Shown: piece by piece, positions 45,612-55,523 of the stretch
Layout of the letters: each line of letters begins with the position of its first letter
How positions within the stretch are numbered: the stretch's first letter is position 1
DNA from: Steroidobacter agaridevorans
Lineage (GTDB): Bacteria > Pseudomonadota > Gammaproteobacteria > Steroidobacterales > Steroidobacteraceae
Direction: 5' to 3'
Length of the DNA stretch: 64,000 bases
Assembly (NCBI RefSeq): GCF_009932555.1
Contig: NZ_BLJO01000008.1
Span: 58,644-122,643, forward strand
Notes under the pieces: model-generated
What the model saw: only the letters and a program-made list of their open reading frames with translations
Told to the model about the DNA's origin: nothing
The model's database searches: none
Translations under genes and position numbers: made by a program

Positions 45612-48600
45612 GTGCATCCAATGGCCACCGCCCCGGCGCCGCCACCCCCCGAATCGTCCCGGCGCATGCGGCCGCGCCTGAGCTTGATGTGGAAGGCGCT
45701 GCTGCTGTTGATCATCCTGCTCGGCACGACGTATCCCTTTCTGGGTTACCTCGGCTACCACAGTCTGCAGGAACAGAACGAGCGCAATCGCCAGGAGGAG
45801 ATGGATCGCTTCGGCATGGCGCTGGACGCTTTGCTGGAGCGCGCCGGCGACGAGCTGACCCGTCTTGCCACCAACATGGCGGCAGTGACCAGCACCCGCG
45901 AGCTGCAGTCGAGCGACCTGGCCGATCTGTCGCCGACGGCGGGTTTGCTGTCGGCGCTGACTCGGATCGAGTACTACACCGCGGAGGGCAAGCCGATTGC
46001 TCAGTGGCTCGGCAGTGGCTCGGGAGCCGCGCAGCCTTTCAAGATTGCGGACATTCTGCGCGATCTACGGGAGACCCATCGGCCGCTGACCCGGCTCACC
46101 TGCGTCCGGGAGTGTGTGCTGCACGCTTTCGTGCCGGCGTTCGATCGCGACGGCCGCGAGATCTCGGTGATCGTCAGTCAGCTTGCGTCGGATCAGCTGC
46201 AAGTGTTCCGGCGTGTCGCCGGCGCCGATGTCGCGCTGATGGAGACCGGCGACACTTCCAGAGACGAGTCCTTGCCGCAGCTGTGGGGACGGCATCTGCG
46301 CGTGCTCACGAATGCTCCGACGCTGGCGCCCGTGCTGAACGAGTTGAACTATGAGCAATCGGCGCCGGCGCCGAACGCCAGGGTGACGAAAGTCGCGGAC
46401 GAGCGCAGTTATCTCGTGCAGATACATACATTGCCGGCGCGCCTGGTCGGCAATAGCCGTGGTCCCGAGGCTCTGTTCATCGTCGACGACACAGCGGCGC
46501 AGGCGCGTATTCGCGCGGATACCGGCAGGATGACGCTGGCGATTGCCGTCGGTCTGACGCTGTCCTCGCTGGCGTTGCTGCTCGTGGCCTGGCCGGTGTT
46601 GCGTCGACTGGTCCGTGTCACGCGAGCACTGCCTGTGGTCGCGGAACAAAGGTTCGCGGAGGCGCGCGGGCTGTTGGGCGAGGATCGAATCGATTCGCGC
46701 TTCTCGGATGAGGTCGATGTCCTCCGCCACAGTGCAGCGCTGCTGGCCACCAGGCTGGAACGTTTGAATCAAGCGGAGTCGGCGAGCGCGGCGAAATCGA
46801 GCTTCCTCGCGACCATGAGCCACGAGATTCGCACGCCGCTGAACGCCATCATCGGCGCCACCAGTCTGCTCAAGGACACGCGACTCGACGAGCGCCAGCG
46901 CGAGTACGTCGAAATGGCGCGCTTGAGCGGCGGTGTGCTGCTCGATCTGATCAACGACATTCTGGACTTCTCGAAGATCGAAGCGGGGCGTCTCGAGCTG
47001 GAGCAGCAGGGATTCAATCTGCGCGTATGTGTGGAGGAGTCGTTGGATCTGCTGGCCAGTCGTGCCCAGGAAAAGGGCCTGGAACTGGCGTACGACTACG
47101 ATCCGCAGCTGCCCAATTATTTCGTCGGCGACGCGGCGCGCATTCGTCAGATCCTGGTCAATCTGCTGTCGAATGCGGTGAAGTTCACCGCGCACGGCGA
47201 AGTCGTCGCCGAGATCGGCGGCGTGCAGGAGCGGAGCGGTCGTTACGTCGTGCGACTCGCAATCCGAGATACAGGCATTGGCATTCCGGCGGAGCGCCGG
47301 CACCGGTTGTTCGAAGTGTTCAGCCAGGTCGATGTCTCCACGACTCGCGTCTACGGCGGCACGGGGCTCGGGCTCGCGATTTGCAAACGGCTGGCCGAGG
47401 CCATGAACGGCGACATCCAGGTGGAGAGCACCGTTGGGGTCGGCTCGACCTTCATCGTGACGCTGCCGCTCGAAGCCGCGTCTGCCGATCTCATGCCGAC
47501 CCGGCCCGGTGCGATGGATCCGGAGCAACTGACGGGGCGTCGCGTGCTCATCGTGAAAGAAAACGAAACGACTCGCGGGGTATTGCGTCAGTACTGCGAC
47601 TCGTGGGGCATGCCTGTTGCGGATGTTTCCTCGCCCGAGCAGGCCTTGGATCTGATTCGCAACGGCGAGCGGTTCGACGTGGCGCTCATCGATTACACCT
47701 TGTCAACGATGGATGGCGCCCAGCTCGCCAGGGAAATTGCCGCGCTGGATGCCGCGCATTCGATGAAGATTCTGCTGCTGGCCAGTCATGGCCCGGAGCA
47801 TGAAGCCGCGCGCGCGGCGGGATCGCACATTCAGGCCGTGCTGACCAAGCCTTTGCATCAGTCACATCTTTTCGATGCGCTCGCCGCTGTGCTGACTGGA
47901 GCGGCTGCCACACTGCCGTATCAGCTGAACTTCCAATGGGCCGCCGATCATTCCCAGCTGCAGGGACCGATGCGCATCCTGCTGGCCGAAGACAACGTCG
48001 TGAATCAGCGCATGGCGCAGCTGCTATTGGAACGGTTGTCGCAGACGGCGGATGTCGTATCGAACGGCGTCGAAGCGGTGGAGGCTGCGATGCGGTTGCC
48101 GTACGACCTCATCCTCATGGATGTGTTGATGCCCGAACTGGACGGTCTCGATGCGACTCGGCAGATTCGCGAGCGGTTGCCGAAGGAGCGACAGCCACGC
48201 ATCGTCGCGATGACGGCCAACGCGTTGACGGGCGATCGCGAGCTGTGTCTCGCCGCGGGCATGGACGATTACATCAGCAAACCTGTGCAACTCGACGAGC
48301 TGGCGAAAGTCCTGATGCGCCAACAGGTGCCTGTCGAAGCCACGGCTACCACGGCCCCCGTAGCAGCAAACAATCTGTCGTTGATGGACTTCCGTCAGGG
48401 CGCCGTTGACCGTCTGGTCTCGGCAGCCGGCGCGATAGGCGCGAGCCTGGTGTTGGGTGCGATGGTCGATAGCGCACCTCGACTCCTGGACGCGCTGCGC
48501 CGAGCGCTCACGGATGGCGACGCGAAAGCGCTCCGTCGCAGCGCTCACAGCCTCAAGGCCAACGCCGCGACCGTCGGCGCCGACGCGCTGGCGCGAATGT

Positions 48601-48743
48601 TTCAGGAACTGGAAGACCTGGGCGCGGCGGGCGATCTGTCTCGAGTCGCCGATAAAGTTTCGTCCGCCGAACAAACGTATCGCCAGCTGGTTGCGTCGAT
48701 CGACAGTCTGCGCAAGAAGCTCGCCGAATCAGGCGCGAAGTAG
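45612..48743 (+). CDS. Hybrid sensor kinase with two receivers and HPt domain
   Basis: 1043 residues (GTG 45612; ATG 45621 is an alternative). Two membrane helices (about 28-50 and 305-325) bound a periplasmic sensor. HisKA with [14 protein letters not shown] at about 400, HATPase about 500-625. The first receiver (640-760) has a phosphoacceptor Asp ([11 protein letters not shown]) but its acidic pocket reads VKENE; the second (787-905) is standard ([21 protein letters not shown]). The HPt domain (930-1040) has [15 protein letters not shown] with phospho-His. It can run a full four-step relay, and closes the operon. Confidence 0.95.
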   Translation: MHPMATAPAPPPPESSRRMRPRLSLMWKALLLLIILLGTTYPFLGYLGYHSLQEQNERNRQEEMDRFGMALDALLERAGDELTRLATNMAAVTSTRELQSSDLADLSPTAGLLSALTRIEYYTAEGKPIAQWLGSGSGAAQPFKIADILRDLRETHRPLTRLTCVRECVLHAFVPAFDRDGREISVIVSQLASDQLQVFRRVAGADVALMETGDTSRDESLPQLWGRHLRVLTNAPTLAPVLNELNYEQSAPAPNARVTKVADERSYLVQIHTLPARLVGNSRGPEALFIVDDTAAQARIRADTGRMTLAIAVGLTLSSLALLLVAWPVLRRLVRVTRALPVVAEQRFAEARGLLGEDRIDSRFSDEVDVLRHSAALLATRLERLNQAESASAAKSSFLATMSHEIRTPLNAIIGATSLLKDTRLDERQREYVEMARLSGGVLLDLINDILDFSKIEAGRLELEQQGFNLRVCVEESLDLLASRAQEKGLELAYDYDPQLPNYFVGDAARIRQILVNLLSNAVKFTAHGEVVAEIGGVQERSGRYVVRLAIRDTGIGIPAERRHRLFEVFSQVDVSTTRVYGGTGLGLAICKRLAEAMNGDIQVESTVGVGSTFIVTLPLEAASADLMPTRPGAMDPEQLTGRRVLIVKENETTRGVLRQYCDSWGMPVADVSSPEQALDLIRNGERFDVALIDYTLSTMDGAQLAREIAALDAAHSMKILLLASHGPEHEAARAAGSHIQAVLTKPLHQSHLFDALAAVLTGAAATLPYQLNFQWAADHSQLQGPMRILLAEDNVVNQRMAQLLLERLSQTADVVSNGVEAVEAAMRLPYDLILMDVLMPELDGLDATRQIRERLPKERQPRIVAMTANALTGDRELCLAAGMDDYISKPVQLDELAKVLMRQQVPVEATATTAPVAANNLSLMDFRQGAVDRLVSAAGAIGASLVLGAMVDSAPRLLDALRRALTDGDAKALRRSAHSLKANAATVGADALARMFQELEDLGAAGDLSRVADKVSSAEQTYRQLVASIDSLRKKLAESGAK

Positions 48744-48768
48744 TCGCGCCGGATTCTCGTAGCCGTTG

Positions 48769-49506
48769 TTACATTCGTCCGCCGTCCGTCAGCAGCGTCC
48801 GGCCTGTGACCCAGCGCGAATCGCGCGACGCCAGGAAGGCGACGACATCGGCGATATCGTCCGGCTCCGCCAGGCGGCCTAGCGGCGTCAACGAGCGCTC
48901 ATGGTCGAGATGCGGCTGGGGAATATCGGCGGTCATGTCCGTGCGCGTGATGGCCGGAGCCACGGCGTTGACACGAATGCCTCGAGCACCCAGCTCACTG
49001 GCGAAGCCAAATGTGAGCGTTTCCAGCGCTGCTTTACTCGCCGAGTACACGGCCGTGCCGTCGCGCGGCTCGTGAACCAGGCTGGTCGACACATTGATGA
49101 TGCTGCCACCGTTGGATGAGAAGTGGGGCAGCACCGCCTGAGTCGTCGTGATTACGCTCCAGGTGTTGACCAGGAACTGCTGATCGAACAGCTCGCGCGT
49201 GATGTTTCCAACCGGCGCGGCATCGAATACGCCGGCGATGTGTGCTAGCACGTTGACCGGCCCAAACTCGGCGACGGCTTGTTGTACGGCCGTGTTCACG
49301 GCGTGCTCATCGATCACATTGGCTTGGAAAATCGCTGCGCGCCCGCCTTGCTTGCGGATGTCGGCAGCGACTTCGGCCGCCTGTTCGCGGTTCGATTGAT
49401 AGATCAGCGCGACAGCGGCGCCGTCTTTCGCCAGTCGGCGCGCCACGGCTGCGCCGATGCCGCGCGATCCGCCGGTTACTATCGCGACTTGTCCTGCGAG
49501 ATTCAT
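48769..49506 (-). CDS. SDR-family oxidoreductase
   Basis: 245 residues from ATG 49506 with GGAGG six bases upstream. NAD(P) motif TGGSRGIG, catalytic Ser in INVSTSLVH, YSASK with Tyr/Lys, and NAVAPAITRTDM. Classical short-chain dehydrogenase of FabG/3-oxoacyl-reductase type. Substrate unknown. It lies downstream of a LysR gene on the same strand and may be its target. Confidence 0.92.
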   Translation of the reverse strand: MNLAGQVAIVTGGSRGIGAAVARRLAKDGAAVALIYQSNREQAAEVAADIRKQGGRAAIFQANVIDEHAVNTAVQQAVAEFGPVNVLAHIAGVFDAAPVGNITRELFDQQFLVNTWSVITTTQAVLPHFSSNGGSIINVSTSLVHEPRDGTAVYSASKAALETLTFGFASELGARGIRVNAVAPAITRTDMTADIPQPHLDHERSLTPLGRLAEPDDIADVVAFLASRDSRWVTGRTLLTDGGRM

Positions 49507-49608
49507 GTTGTGCCTCCAAGTTTCGGATGGCACAACGTTAAGGACGAGGTCGCCGAGCTGGTAGCTGCGCCAGCGCATCGGCGCGTTCCAGATTTGCAAC
49601 GCCGGTCT

Positions 49609-50514
49609 TCAGTAGACCGAGCGAAAGCGTTCTTCGAGGAAGCTCAGCAGGGCGCGTACGGCCGCTGGCATTCCGACACGGCTCGGATAGAGCCCATACA
49701 CGCCAGTGCCGATGGACGGATACTGGTCGAGCACGACACGCAGTTCGCCGCTCTCGAGTTGAGCTTTGCATGCATCCCAAGGAAGTTGAATCACGCCGGC
49801 TCCGCGTATCGCCGCCTCGCGAAGTGCGATGATGTTCTCTACGACCAGGCGCGGTTCCGGATGATGCAGAACTACTTCGCCGTGCGGCCCCTTGAACGAC
49901 CACGGGCGCACCGCTTCGAGCGTGCCTTGTCCTAACGCAGGCAGCTTCGCCAGGTCGGAGATCTCGGCGGGAACTCCATATTTTTCGAGCAAGGCCGGGC
50001 TCGCGACCAGCACCATGCGCGCCAGGCCGAGCGGGCGTGCGACCACATCGGCCGACGCCAGCGGCTCGGTGGAAAAGCGGATCGCCAGGTCGATGCGCTC
50101 CGCCAGCAAATCGACGAACCGGTTCGACAGCTCCAGCGACACGCGCACCTTCGGATAGCGGCTCATGAACTCGCCCAGCCAGCCGGCGAGATACAACTCC
50201 GCCGTCAGAATGGACGAGCTCATGCGCACCAGTCCGCTCGGCTCGTTGAGCGAATCCGCCACGGTTGCGACCGCTGACTGCGCTTCGTCCGCCATGGCGC
50301 GAGCGTGCTTGTAAACGCTTTGGCCCACGTCCGTAACATTGAACGCGTGCGCCGAGCGATGAATGAGCCGGACACCGAGCTGCTTTTCCAGCGCGGCGAT
50401 ACGGCGACTGAGTCGCGATTTAGGGATGCCAGTGTCGCGTTCCGCTGCCGCGAAGCCGCCGGCTTCGACGACGCGTGCGAACAAGTACAGATCGTTTAAA
50501 TCGTCAATCGTCAT
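49609..50514 (-). CDS. LysR-family regulator
   Basis: 301 residues, normal length. N-terminal HTH: LNDLYLFARVVEAGGFAAAE and SRLSRRIAALEKQLG, then a sensor domain with VRMSSSILTAELYLAG, VRVSLELSNRFVDLL and GAGVIQLPWDACK. It is divergent from an MFS transporter and upstream of an SDR gene, the usual layout for a regulator of both. Confidence 0.95.
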   Translation of the reverse strand: MTIDDLNDLYLFARVVEAGGFAAAERDTGIPKSRLSRRIAALEKQLGVRLIHRSAHAFNVTDVGQSVYKHARAMADEAQSAVATVADSLNEPSGLVRMSSSILTAELYLAGWLGEFMSRYPKVRVSLELSNRFVDLLAERIDLAIRFSTEPLASADVVARPLGLARMVLVASPALLEKYGVPAEISDLAKLPALGQGTLEAVRPWSFKGPHGEVVLHHPEPRLVVENIIALREAAIRGAGVIQLPWDACKAQLESGELRVVLDQYPSIGTGVYGLYPSRVGMPAAVRALLSFLEERFRSVY

Positions 50515-50529
50515 GGGGCGTCCTGTTTT

Positions 50530-50562
50530 TGCAACGAGGCGTTGCAGTCCGGTCCTCGTTGC
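50530..50562. promoter_or_regulatory. Inverted repeats in the LysR/MFS divergent region
   Basis: TGCAAC-N5-GTTGCA (50530-50546) is a palindrome, and CCTCGTTGC (50554-50562) is the inverse of GCAACGAGG (50531-50539). Both lie in the 79-bp gap between the LysR and MFS starts, where LysR binding sites usually lie. Confidence 0.5.
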
Positions 50563-50593
50563 GTCGAAAGCGGTTCGTTAGGCTGCAGAGCCT

Positions 50594-51961
50594 ATGACAT
50601 TCCCGAGCTCTCCGGATACCGCTGTTGCGGATCAGGCGCCCTGCAATCGCGATCGAGCCAAGATCGCGACGCTCATTGCCGCCTGCGCGACGATGGGCGG
50701 CATCGCCATGACCATCACCACGGCGAGCATCGCGCTGGCGGGTGTTCAAAGCGAGCTGCAGCTGGGCATCGACCAGCTGCAATGGGTGCTGAACAGCTTC
50801 ATCGTCAGCTATGCATTGTTGCTGCTGCCGTTTGGCGCGTGGTCGGATCGCAGCGGTCAACGGCCATTGTTTGTTTGGGGTGCGGTCGTGTTCGTTGTCG
50901 GCGCCGCGGTCGCGGTGCTGGCGGGGGATGTGACGTGGCTGATGGCTGGTCGCGCATTTCAAGGCATCGGCGCGGCATTGTTGACGGCAACCGCCCCGGC
51001 GGCACTTACCTTGGCGTTCTCGAACGAGGCGGATCGCAAGCGAGCGTTTGGATATCTGGGATCCAGCGGTGGCATCGGCCTCGCGTTGGGCGCGTTGCTG
51101 GCCGGCGCGGCCAGCAGTTGGTTCGGCTGGCGTGCCGCGCTGGCTCTGCCGATTCCGGTGATGATCGCGGCGCTCGCGGTGGTGTGTTGCTCGCCGGGCG
51201 CGTTGGCCAGTCGCCCCAGATCGCAACGAGCTCACGTGCCGATGCGCGCGCTGCTCGAGAACCGATCGTTCATGCTCAGTTGTCTCTTGTGCCTGTTGTT
51301 TACGACGGTCTGGGTGGCGTTGTTTATTTACGCTCCGCTGCATATGCAGGCAGTGGACGGGCTCGACCCCCGCAGTGTTGGCGGGCTGATGCTCGCGTTG
51401 CTGTTGCCTGCGTTGATCATGCCGGTCGTCGTCAGTCGGCTCGTCCTGATCTTCAAGATCAGTGCGGTGTTGATCGGCGGTTTCCTCATGATTGCGGCCG
51501 GCCTGTGGTGCATGCATATCGCATGGACTGGAGCGACATCGCGAACGCTCGAGGTCATCGGACTTGTAGTGTGTGGCAGCGGCGCTGGCGCGCTGTACGG
51601 ACTGGTCGATTACATCGGCCTGACGGCAGTGCCGGCGGAGCAGGCCGGCCTGGCGGCCGGTGCGTTCAACGTCGTCCGCTTACTTGGCGACATTCTCGCG
51701 GCGATCATTCCAGGCGCTGTGGTGCTTTACGTCGTGAAGGCAGCGCTTGCTTCGCACATCGGTGTCACGAATGAAGTGCTCAGCGAGATCGCCGCGGGCG
51801 ATTTGCGCGTGGTCGATCACCTCGGGCTAACGGCGCAGGCGCGTGCGGAGTTCGTCGATGGGATGCTATGGGCTATAGGGGCGCTGCTGACGCTGACGGC
51901 GCTCGGAGTGGTGGCGTCATTCAAAGCACGTGACTCGCCCGATCCGTCAACTCGGTTATGA
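50594..51961 (+). CDS. MFS efflux transporter, EmrB/QacA (DHA2) type
   Basis: 455 residues, 13-14 membrane segments. Motifs: TITTASIALAGVQSELQL, LNSFIVSYALLLLPFG, WSDRSGQRP (loop A) and AFQGIGAALLTATAPAAL. It is a proton-driven exporter, likely of drugs or aromatic compounds, and is probably regulated by the adjacent LysR protein. A hairpin follows its stop. Confidence 0.93.
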   Translation: MTFPSSPDTAVADQAPCNRDRAKIATLIAACATMGGIAMTITTASIALAGVQSELQLGIDQLQWVLNSFIVSYALLLLPFGAWSDRSGQRPLFVWGAVVFVVGAAVAVLAGDVTWLMAGRAFQGIGAALLTATAPAALTLAFSNEADRKRAFGYLGSSGGIGLALGALLAGAASSWFGWRAALALPIPVMIAALAVVCCSPGALASRPRSQRAHVPMRALLENRSFMLSCLLCLLFTTVWVALFIYAPLHMQAVDGLDPRSVGGLMLALLLPALIMPVVVSRLVLIFKISAVLIGGFLMIAAGLWCMHIAWTGATSRTLEVIGLVVCGSGAGALYGLVDYIGLTAVPAEQAGLAAGAFNVVRLLGDILAAIIPGAVVLYVVKAALASHIGVTNEVLSEIAAGDLRVVDHLGLTAQARAEFVDGMLWAIGALLTLTALGVVASFKARDSPDPSTRL

Positions 51962-51967
51962 CAAGAA

Positions 51968-51993
51968 CGGGGCCGCCATGACTCCCGGCCCCG
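51968..51993 (+). terminator. Hairpin terminator candidate after the MFS gene
   Basis: CGGGGCCG (51968-51975) pairs with CGGCCCCG (51986-51993) around ten bases, seven bases past the stop. No T tract. Confidence 0.55.
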
Positions 51994-52129
51994 CATAATG
52001 CAGTCCGGCGTCAGCTCCTCGCTGCTGTTGAGATGTTTCTAACCGAGCCGCAGCCTTGACCCGGCAAATCGACACTGAGACGATAGGTTGCCTGCCGGGC
52101 AAATAAACAATCAGAGACGGATATCTCAA

Positions 52130-54814
52130 GTGAATTTTCGACGCATGCTTGCCGCACTGGTTGCGGCTTCGTCTCTGTTGGTAGGTGCTTGCGGCGGGGG
52201 CGGGGGCGGCGGTGGTTCGCCGAATCCGAGCCCACAAAGTCCCAGCCCGCCGAATCCGAGCCCACCGCAACCGGCGCCCATCACGTACACCGCGAGCGGA
52301 GGCGTTGCTGAGAAGGGGCCGCTGATCACAGGGTCGACGGTCACCATCCAAGAGCTCGACTCGAGCCTTTCTCCCACCGGCAAGCAGTATTCGTATCAGG
52401 TCACCTCCGACCTCGGCGCGTTTTCGCCCACCTCCGCGTTCACCAGCCAGTACCTGGGCATCAATGCCACGGGCTACTACTTCGATGAGGTTCAAGGCGT
52501 CGTTTCCTCCGGCCCGGTCACGCTCAACGGCTACAGCGAGCTGTCGATCGACACCACGGTCAACGTCAATATTCTGACCACCTTGGCCTATCAGCGAATC
52601 AAGAAGCTGATCGTGGACAATCAAATGACGTTCGCCGCCGCGCGCTCTCAGGCGGAGCATGAAGTGTTGACGGCCTTCGGCATTCCGGCGGGCAGCTATG
52701 AACCGTTCGGAACGCTCGACCTGCGCGGTAGCTCGGATGGCGATCGCATTCTCGCGGCCATCTCCAGCGTATTCGTCAATGGCAATCAGGCCGGCGAGCT
52801 GAGCGCACTGATCAGCAACTTTCAAACCGACCTGGGCGCCAATGGCAGGTTGACGGACCTGACCACCATCGCGGCGCTCGCAACGGCGGGTCGCGATTTG
52901 AACACCGCGGCTGTCGCCGCCAATCTGAATCAGCGTTATGCGCAGCTCGGCGTGGATTTCCAGCCCTCTGATATTGCAGCCTGGGTCGATCAAGACGGAG
53001 ACGGCATCGTCGGCAACTTCGAGTACCACATCGCCGACGCCGGTCCGTCGTCGATCTTCTCTATACCCGCCGAGGTGGTGGATCAGATCGCCGGCCTGTC
53101 TGTTTCCTCCACCGCGGGGGAATTCACAATCAACGGCACACCGGTAACGACCGCCGTGACGGTGAACAGCGGCGACGCACTGACGGTGTCGCCGGGCCCG
53201 GGCCCGTTCCCCGACGGCGTGCAGACCGTGTACTTGACCAGCGGGGCCACCAAGCTCGCGCGTGTATCATTCGTCAGCGGCCTGCTGGCGATCACGATCG
53301 CTCCTTCGACTACCGGAGACATCCCGAAAGGACTGACCCAACAATTCACTGCCATGGGCACCTTCAGCGACGGCAGGCAGATCGACCTGACTGGCAGCGC
53401 CTCGTGGACCTCCAGCGCACACAGTGTGGCGACGATCAGTCCAACCGGTCTCGCGCAAACACTGGGGGTCGGCTCAACCTCGATCGTCGCGGAGTCCGGC
53501 GTGATTTCAGGTAGCGCCACGTTGAACGTGACAGCAGCGGTGCCGATCACCTTGGCGCTCAGCCCGAACCCGCTGCGCACGGGCGTCGGGATCGGCCTGA
53601 AACCGACGCTCAACGCAACCTACTCGGACGGCACGACAGTGAATGTCACGAGTCTCGCAACTTGGGCTTCGGGCGCACCGTCTGTCGCGACGATCGACCC
53701 GCATTCGGGTGTGATCGACGGAGTATCGCTGGGCACGACTACGATCGAGGCCACTGTCGACTCCCTCACCGAGACCGTCCCGCTCGCGATCGTGACGAAC
53801 GAATGGACGGTGGCCGGAACTCTCGCAGGGGGCCGATCGGGCCATGCCGCCACGCTGTTGCCCAGCGGCGCTGTACTCGCGACTGGCAACAGCAACGCTT
53901 ACGCCGGTGCGCCACAAACCAGCGCGGAGATCTATAACCCGCTGACGCGAACGTGGTCGCCGGCCGCAAATATGCCTTCACGACACGGCTACCATACAGC
54001 GACTCTGTTACCGGATGGCAGGGTTCTGGTGGCAGGCGGCGAATTGGATCTGATGTCTTTTACGAACACAGTGGACCTTTACGATCCCGTGCAAAACAGC
54101 TGGACCGCAGCGCCACCGATGAGCGAGGCCCGGGCGTGCCATACGGCTACCGTGCTCGCCAATGGCAAAGTGCTGGTAGCCGGCGGCATGAACCCCACAA
54201 CCCTTGCAAGCGCGGCACTCTATGATCCAGTCAACAATACCTGGTCATCGGCCGGCACCATGGCAACAGCCCGCTGCCAACACTCTGCAACCTTGCTGCC
54301 GAATGGAACGGTGCTGGTGGTAGGTGGCTGGCACGCCAGTGGCGGTGGGCGCGCCCTTACCGCGACGGCGGAGATCTACGATCCTGCGACGGGTGCCTGG
54401 TCGGCGGCGGCAAGCCTGAGCGACGCTGTCACCGCTCACACCGCCACGCTGCTGCCCAACGGGACGGTGCTCGTGGCAGGAGGCGACGTTTCGAACGGAC
54501 GCACTTCTGCCGCCTCAATCTACGACCCCGTGTCGAACACGTGGTCTCCGACCGGTAGCACGTCATGGGCGCGCAGTGACAGTTCAGCGACACTGCTGCC
54601 AAATGGAACTGTGCTGCTCGTGGGCGGGCTCGGGACAGCGGGACTATTGAGTGCTGTCGAGATCTACGATCCTGCGACTGGGACTTGGTCTGCGCGGCCG
54701 AGTCTGCACACTGCCCGTTCTCGGCATCAGGCAACGCTGCTTACCGACGGCGCCGTTCTCATAACAGGTGGCAGCGGGGGCACACCGCTGAGCTCTTCGG
54801 AGCTGTACTGGTGA
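52130..54814 (+). CDS. Lipoprotein with Ig-like domains and Kelch propeller
   Basis: 894 residues from GTG 52130 (ATG 52145 is an alternative); lipobox SLLVGAC, then nine Gly and an Asn-Pro-Ser-Pro linker encoded by a 17-bp DNA repeat. Residues about 60-310 are a domain with a Ca-loop-like DQDGDGIVGNFE; about 390-570 hold two bacterial Ig-like (BIG2) domains; about 575-890 contain six Kelch-like repeats (SGHAATLLPSGAVLATG, GYHTATLLPDGRVLVAGG, HSATLLPNGTVLVVGGW). These form a galactose-oxidase-like propeller on the cell surface, probably binding sugar or protein. No oxidase copper residues could be identified. Confidence 0.78.
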   Translation: MNFRRMLAALVAASSLLVGACGGGGGGGGSPNPSPQSPSPPNPSPPQPAPITYTASGGVAEKGPLITGSTVTIQELDSSLSPTGKQYSYQVTSDLGAFSPTSAFTSQYLGINATGYYFDEVQGVVSSGPVTLNGYSELSIDTTVNVNILTTLAYQRIKKLIVDNQMTFAAARSQAEHEVLTAFGIPAGSYEPFGTLDLRGSSDGDRILAAISSVFVNGNQAGELSALISNFQTDLGANGRLTDLTTIAALATAGRDLNTAAVAANLNQRYAQLGVDFQPSDIAAWVDQDGDGIVGNFEYHIADAGPSSIFSIPAEVVDQIAGLSVSSTAGEFTINGTPVTTAVTVNSGDALTVSPGPGPFPDGVQTVYLTSGATKLARVSFVSGLLAITIAPSTTGDIPKGLTQQFTAMGTFSDGRQIDLTGSASWTSSAHSVATISPTGLAQTLGVGSTSIVAESGVISGSATLNVTAAVPITLALSPNPLRTGVGIGLKPTLNATYSDGTTVNVTSLATWASGAPSVATIDPHSGVIDGVSLGTTTIEATVDSLTETVPLAIVTNEWTVAGTLAGGRSGHAATLLPSGAVLATGNSNAYAGAPQTSAEIYNPLTRTWSPAANMPSRHGYHTATLLPDGRVLVAGGELDLMSFTNTVDLYDPVQNSWTAAPPMSEARACHTATVLANGKVLVAGGMNPTTLASAALYDPVNNTWSSAGTMATARCQHSATLLPNGTVLVVGGWHASGGGRALTATAEIYDPATGAWSAAASLSDAVTAHTATLLPNGTVLVAGGDVSNGRTSAASIYDPVSNTWSPTGSTSWARSDSSATLLPNGTVLLVGGLGTAGLLSAVEIYDPATGTWSARPSLHTARSRHQATLLTDGAVLITGGSGGTPLSSSELYW

Positions 54815-54860
54815 GAACCAACCGTGGTCTACCGCTAGCTTGAGGATCAGTTTCGCCCTA

Positions 54861-54891
54861 CGTCGCCGCAGGAAAGAAGCCTGCGGCGACG
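54861..54891. terminator. Strong bidirectional hairpin terminator
   Basis: CGTCGCCGCAGG (54861-54872) and CCTGCGGCGACG (54880-54891) pair perfectly (12 bp) around AAAGAAG, between two convergent genes. Confidence 0.7.
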
Positions 54892-54910
54892 AGGGTCGCG
54901 ACACGAGCAG

Positions 54911-55366
54911 CTAAACCTTCGCCTCACTAAGCCGCGCCGCCAACTGCAGCGGGCTAAGCACCGTCACACCAAACTTTCGTGCTCGCTTCGCAAGATCGAG
55001 AACCGCCCGATCCTTGCTGACGATGGCGTCGGCATGATGATGGTAGGCGAGGGCGAGGAAGTGATCGTCATCGCAGTCCTTGCAGCGAGGAAAGCCCGTG
55101 GGCATTCCCAGGCGCTCCATCGTCACCCCGTCAGGCAATGGCGTCACGCGAACGCGCGATCCGTAGATCTCCAACACAGCTCGTTGCTCACCTTCTGACA
55201 GTTTGAACTGCGGGTACGTGAGCACTCGGCACAGTTCCTCCAGCGCCGGCACGTGAGTAATGAGCTCCAATCGTTGCTCATCCCAAGCTCGCTGCAATTC
55301 GGACAAGCGTGCGTCCTCGAAGACGAGCCAGTCGAGAACGATGTTGGTGTCGAGCACTAGTCTCAT
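54911..55366 (-). CDS. PIN-domain toxin without visible antitoxin
   Basis: 151 residues from ATG 55366. RLVLDTNIVLDWLV (Asp6), ALEELCRVL, DCDDDHFLALAYHHHADAIVSKDRAVL contain the acidic site of PIN RNases of the COG1569 kind. It is usually paired with a short upstream antitoxin, but none is visible: a di-haem peroxidase gene lies on the other side. Either it is an orphan or the antitoxin is encoded elsewhere. Confidence 0.85.
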   Translation of the reverse strand: MRLVLDTNIVLDWLVFEDARLSELQRAWDEQRLELITHVPALEELCRVLTYPQFKLSEGEQRAVLEIYGSRVRVTPLPDGVTMERLGMPTGFPRCKDCDDDHFLALAYHHHADAIVSKDRAVLDLAKRARKFGVTVLSPLQLAARLSEAKV

Positions 55367-55523
55367 GTGATTGGTCGAGCACCTATCGATAGTTACCCGC
55401 TTGTCTGCCCAAACGGGCATGGCTCTGCGAGTGCGTCTTCCGGACGATTCGCCCTGCCCGGCGAATCACGATACTGCCGCGCGTCGTCATCAGTCCCACC
55501 TCTGTTTTCACAAGGAGAAAGTA

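Noticed and set aside
46065-47528. Long minus-strand open frame opposite the hybrid kinase
   Set aside because: Antisense shadow; no known domain, whereas the plus strand has HisKA and HATPase motifs.
52218-52264. 17-bp direct repeat (CGCCGAATCCGAGCCCA, 30-bp period)
   Set aside because: It encodes the Asn-Pro-Ser-Pro linker of the Kelch lipoprotein, so it is a coding repeat and not a mobile or CRISPR repeat.
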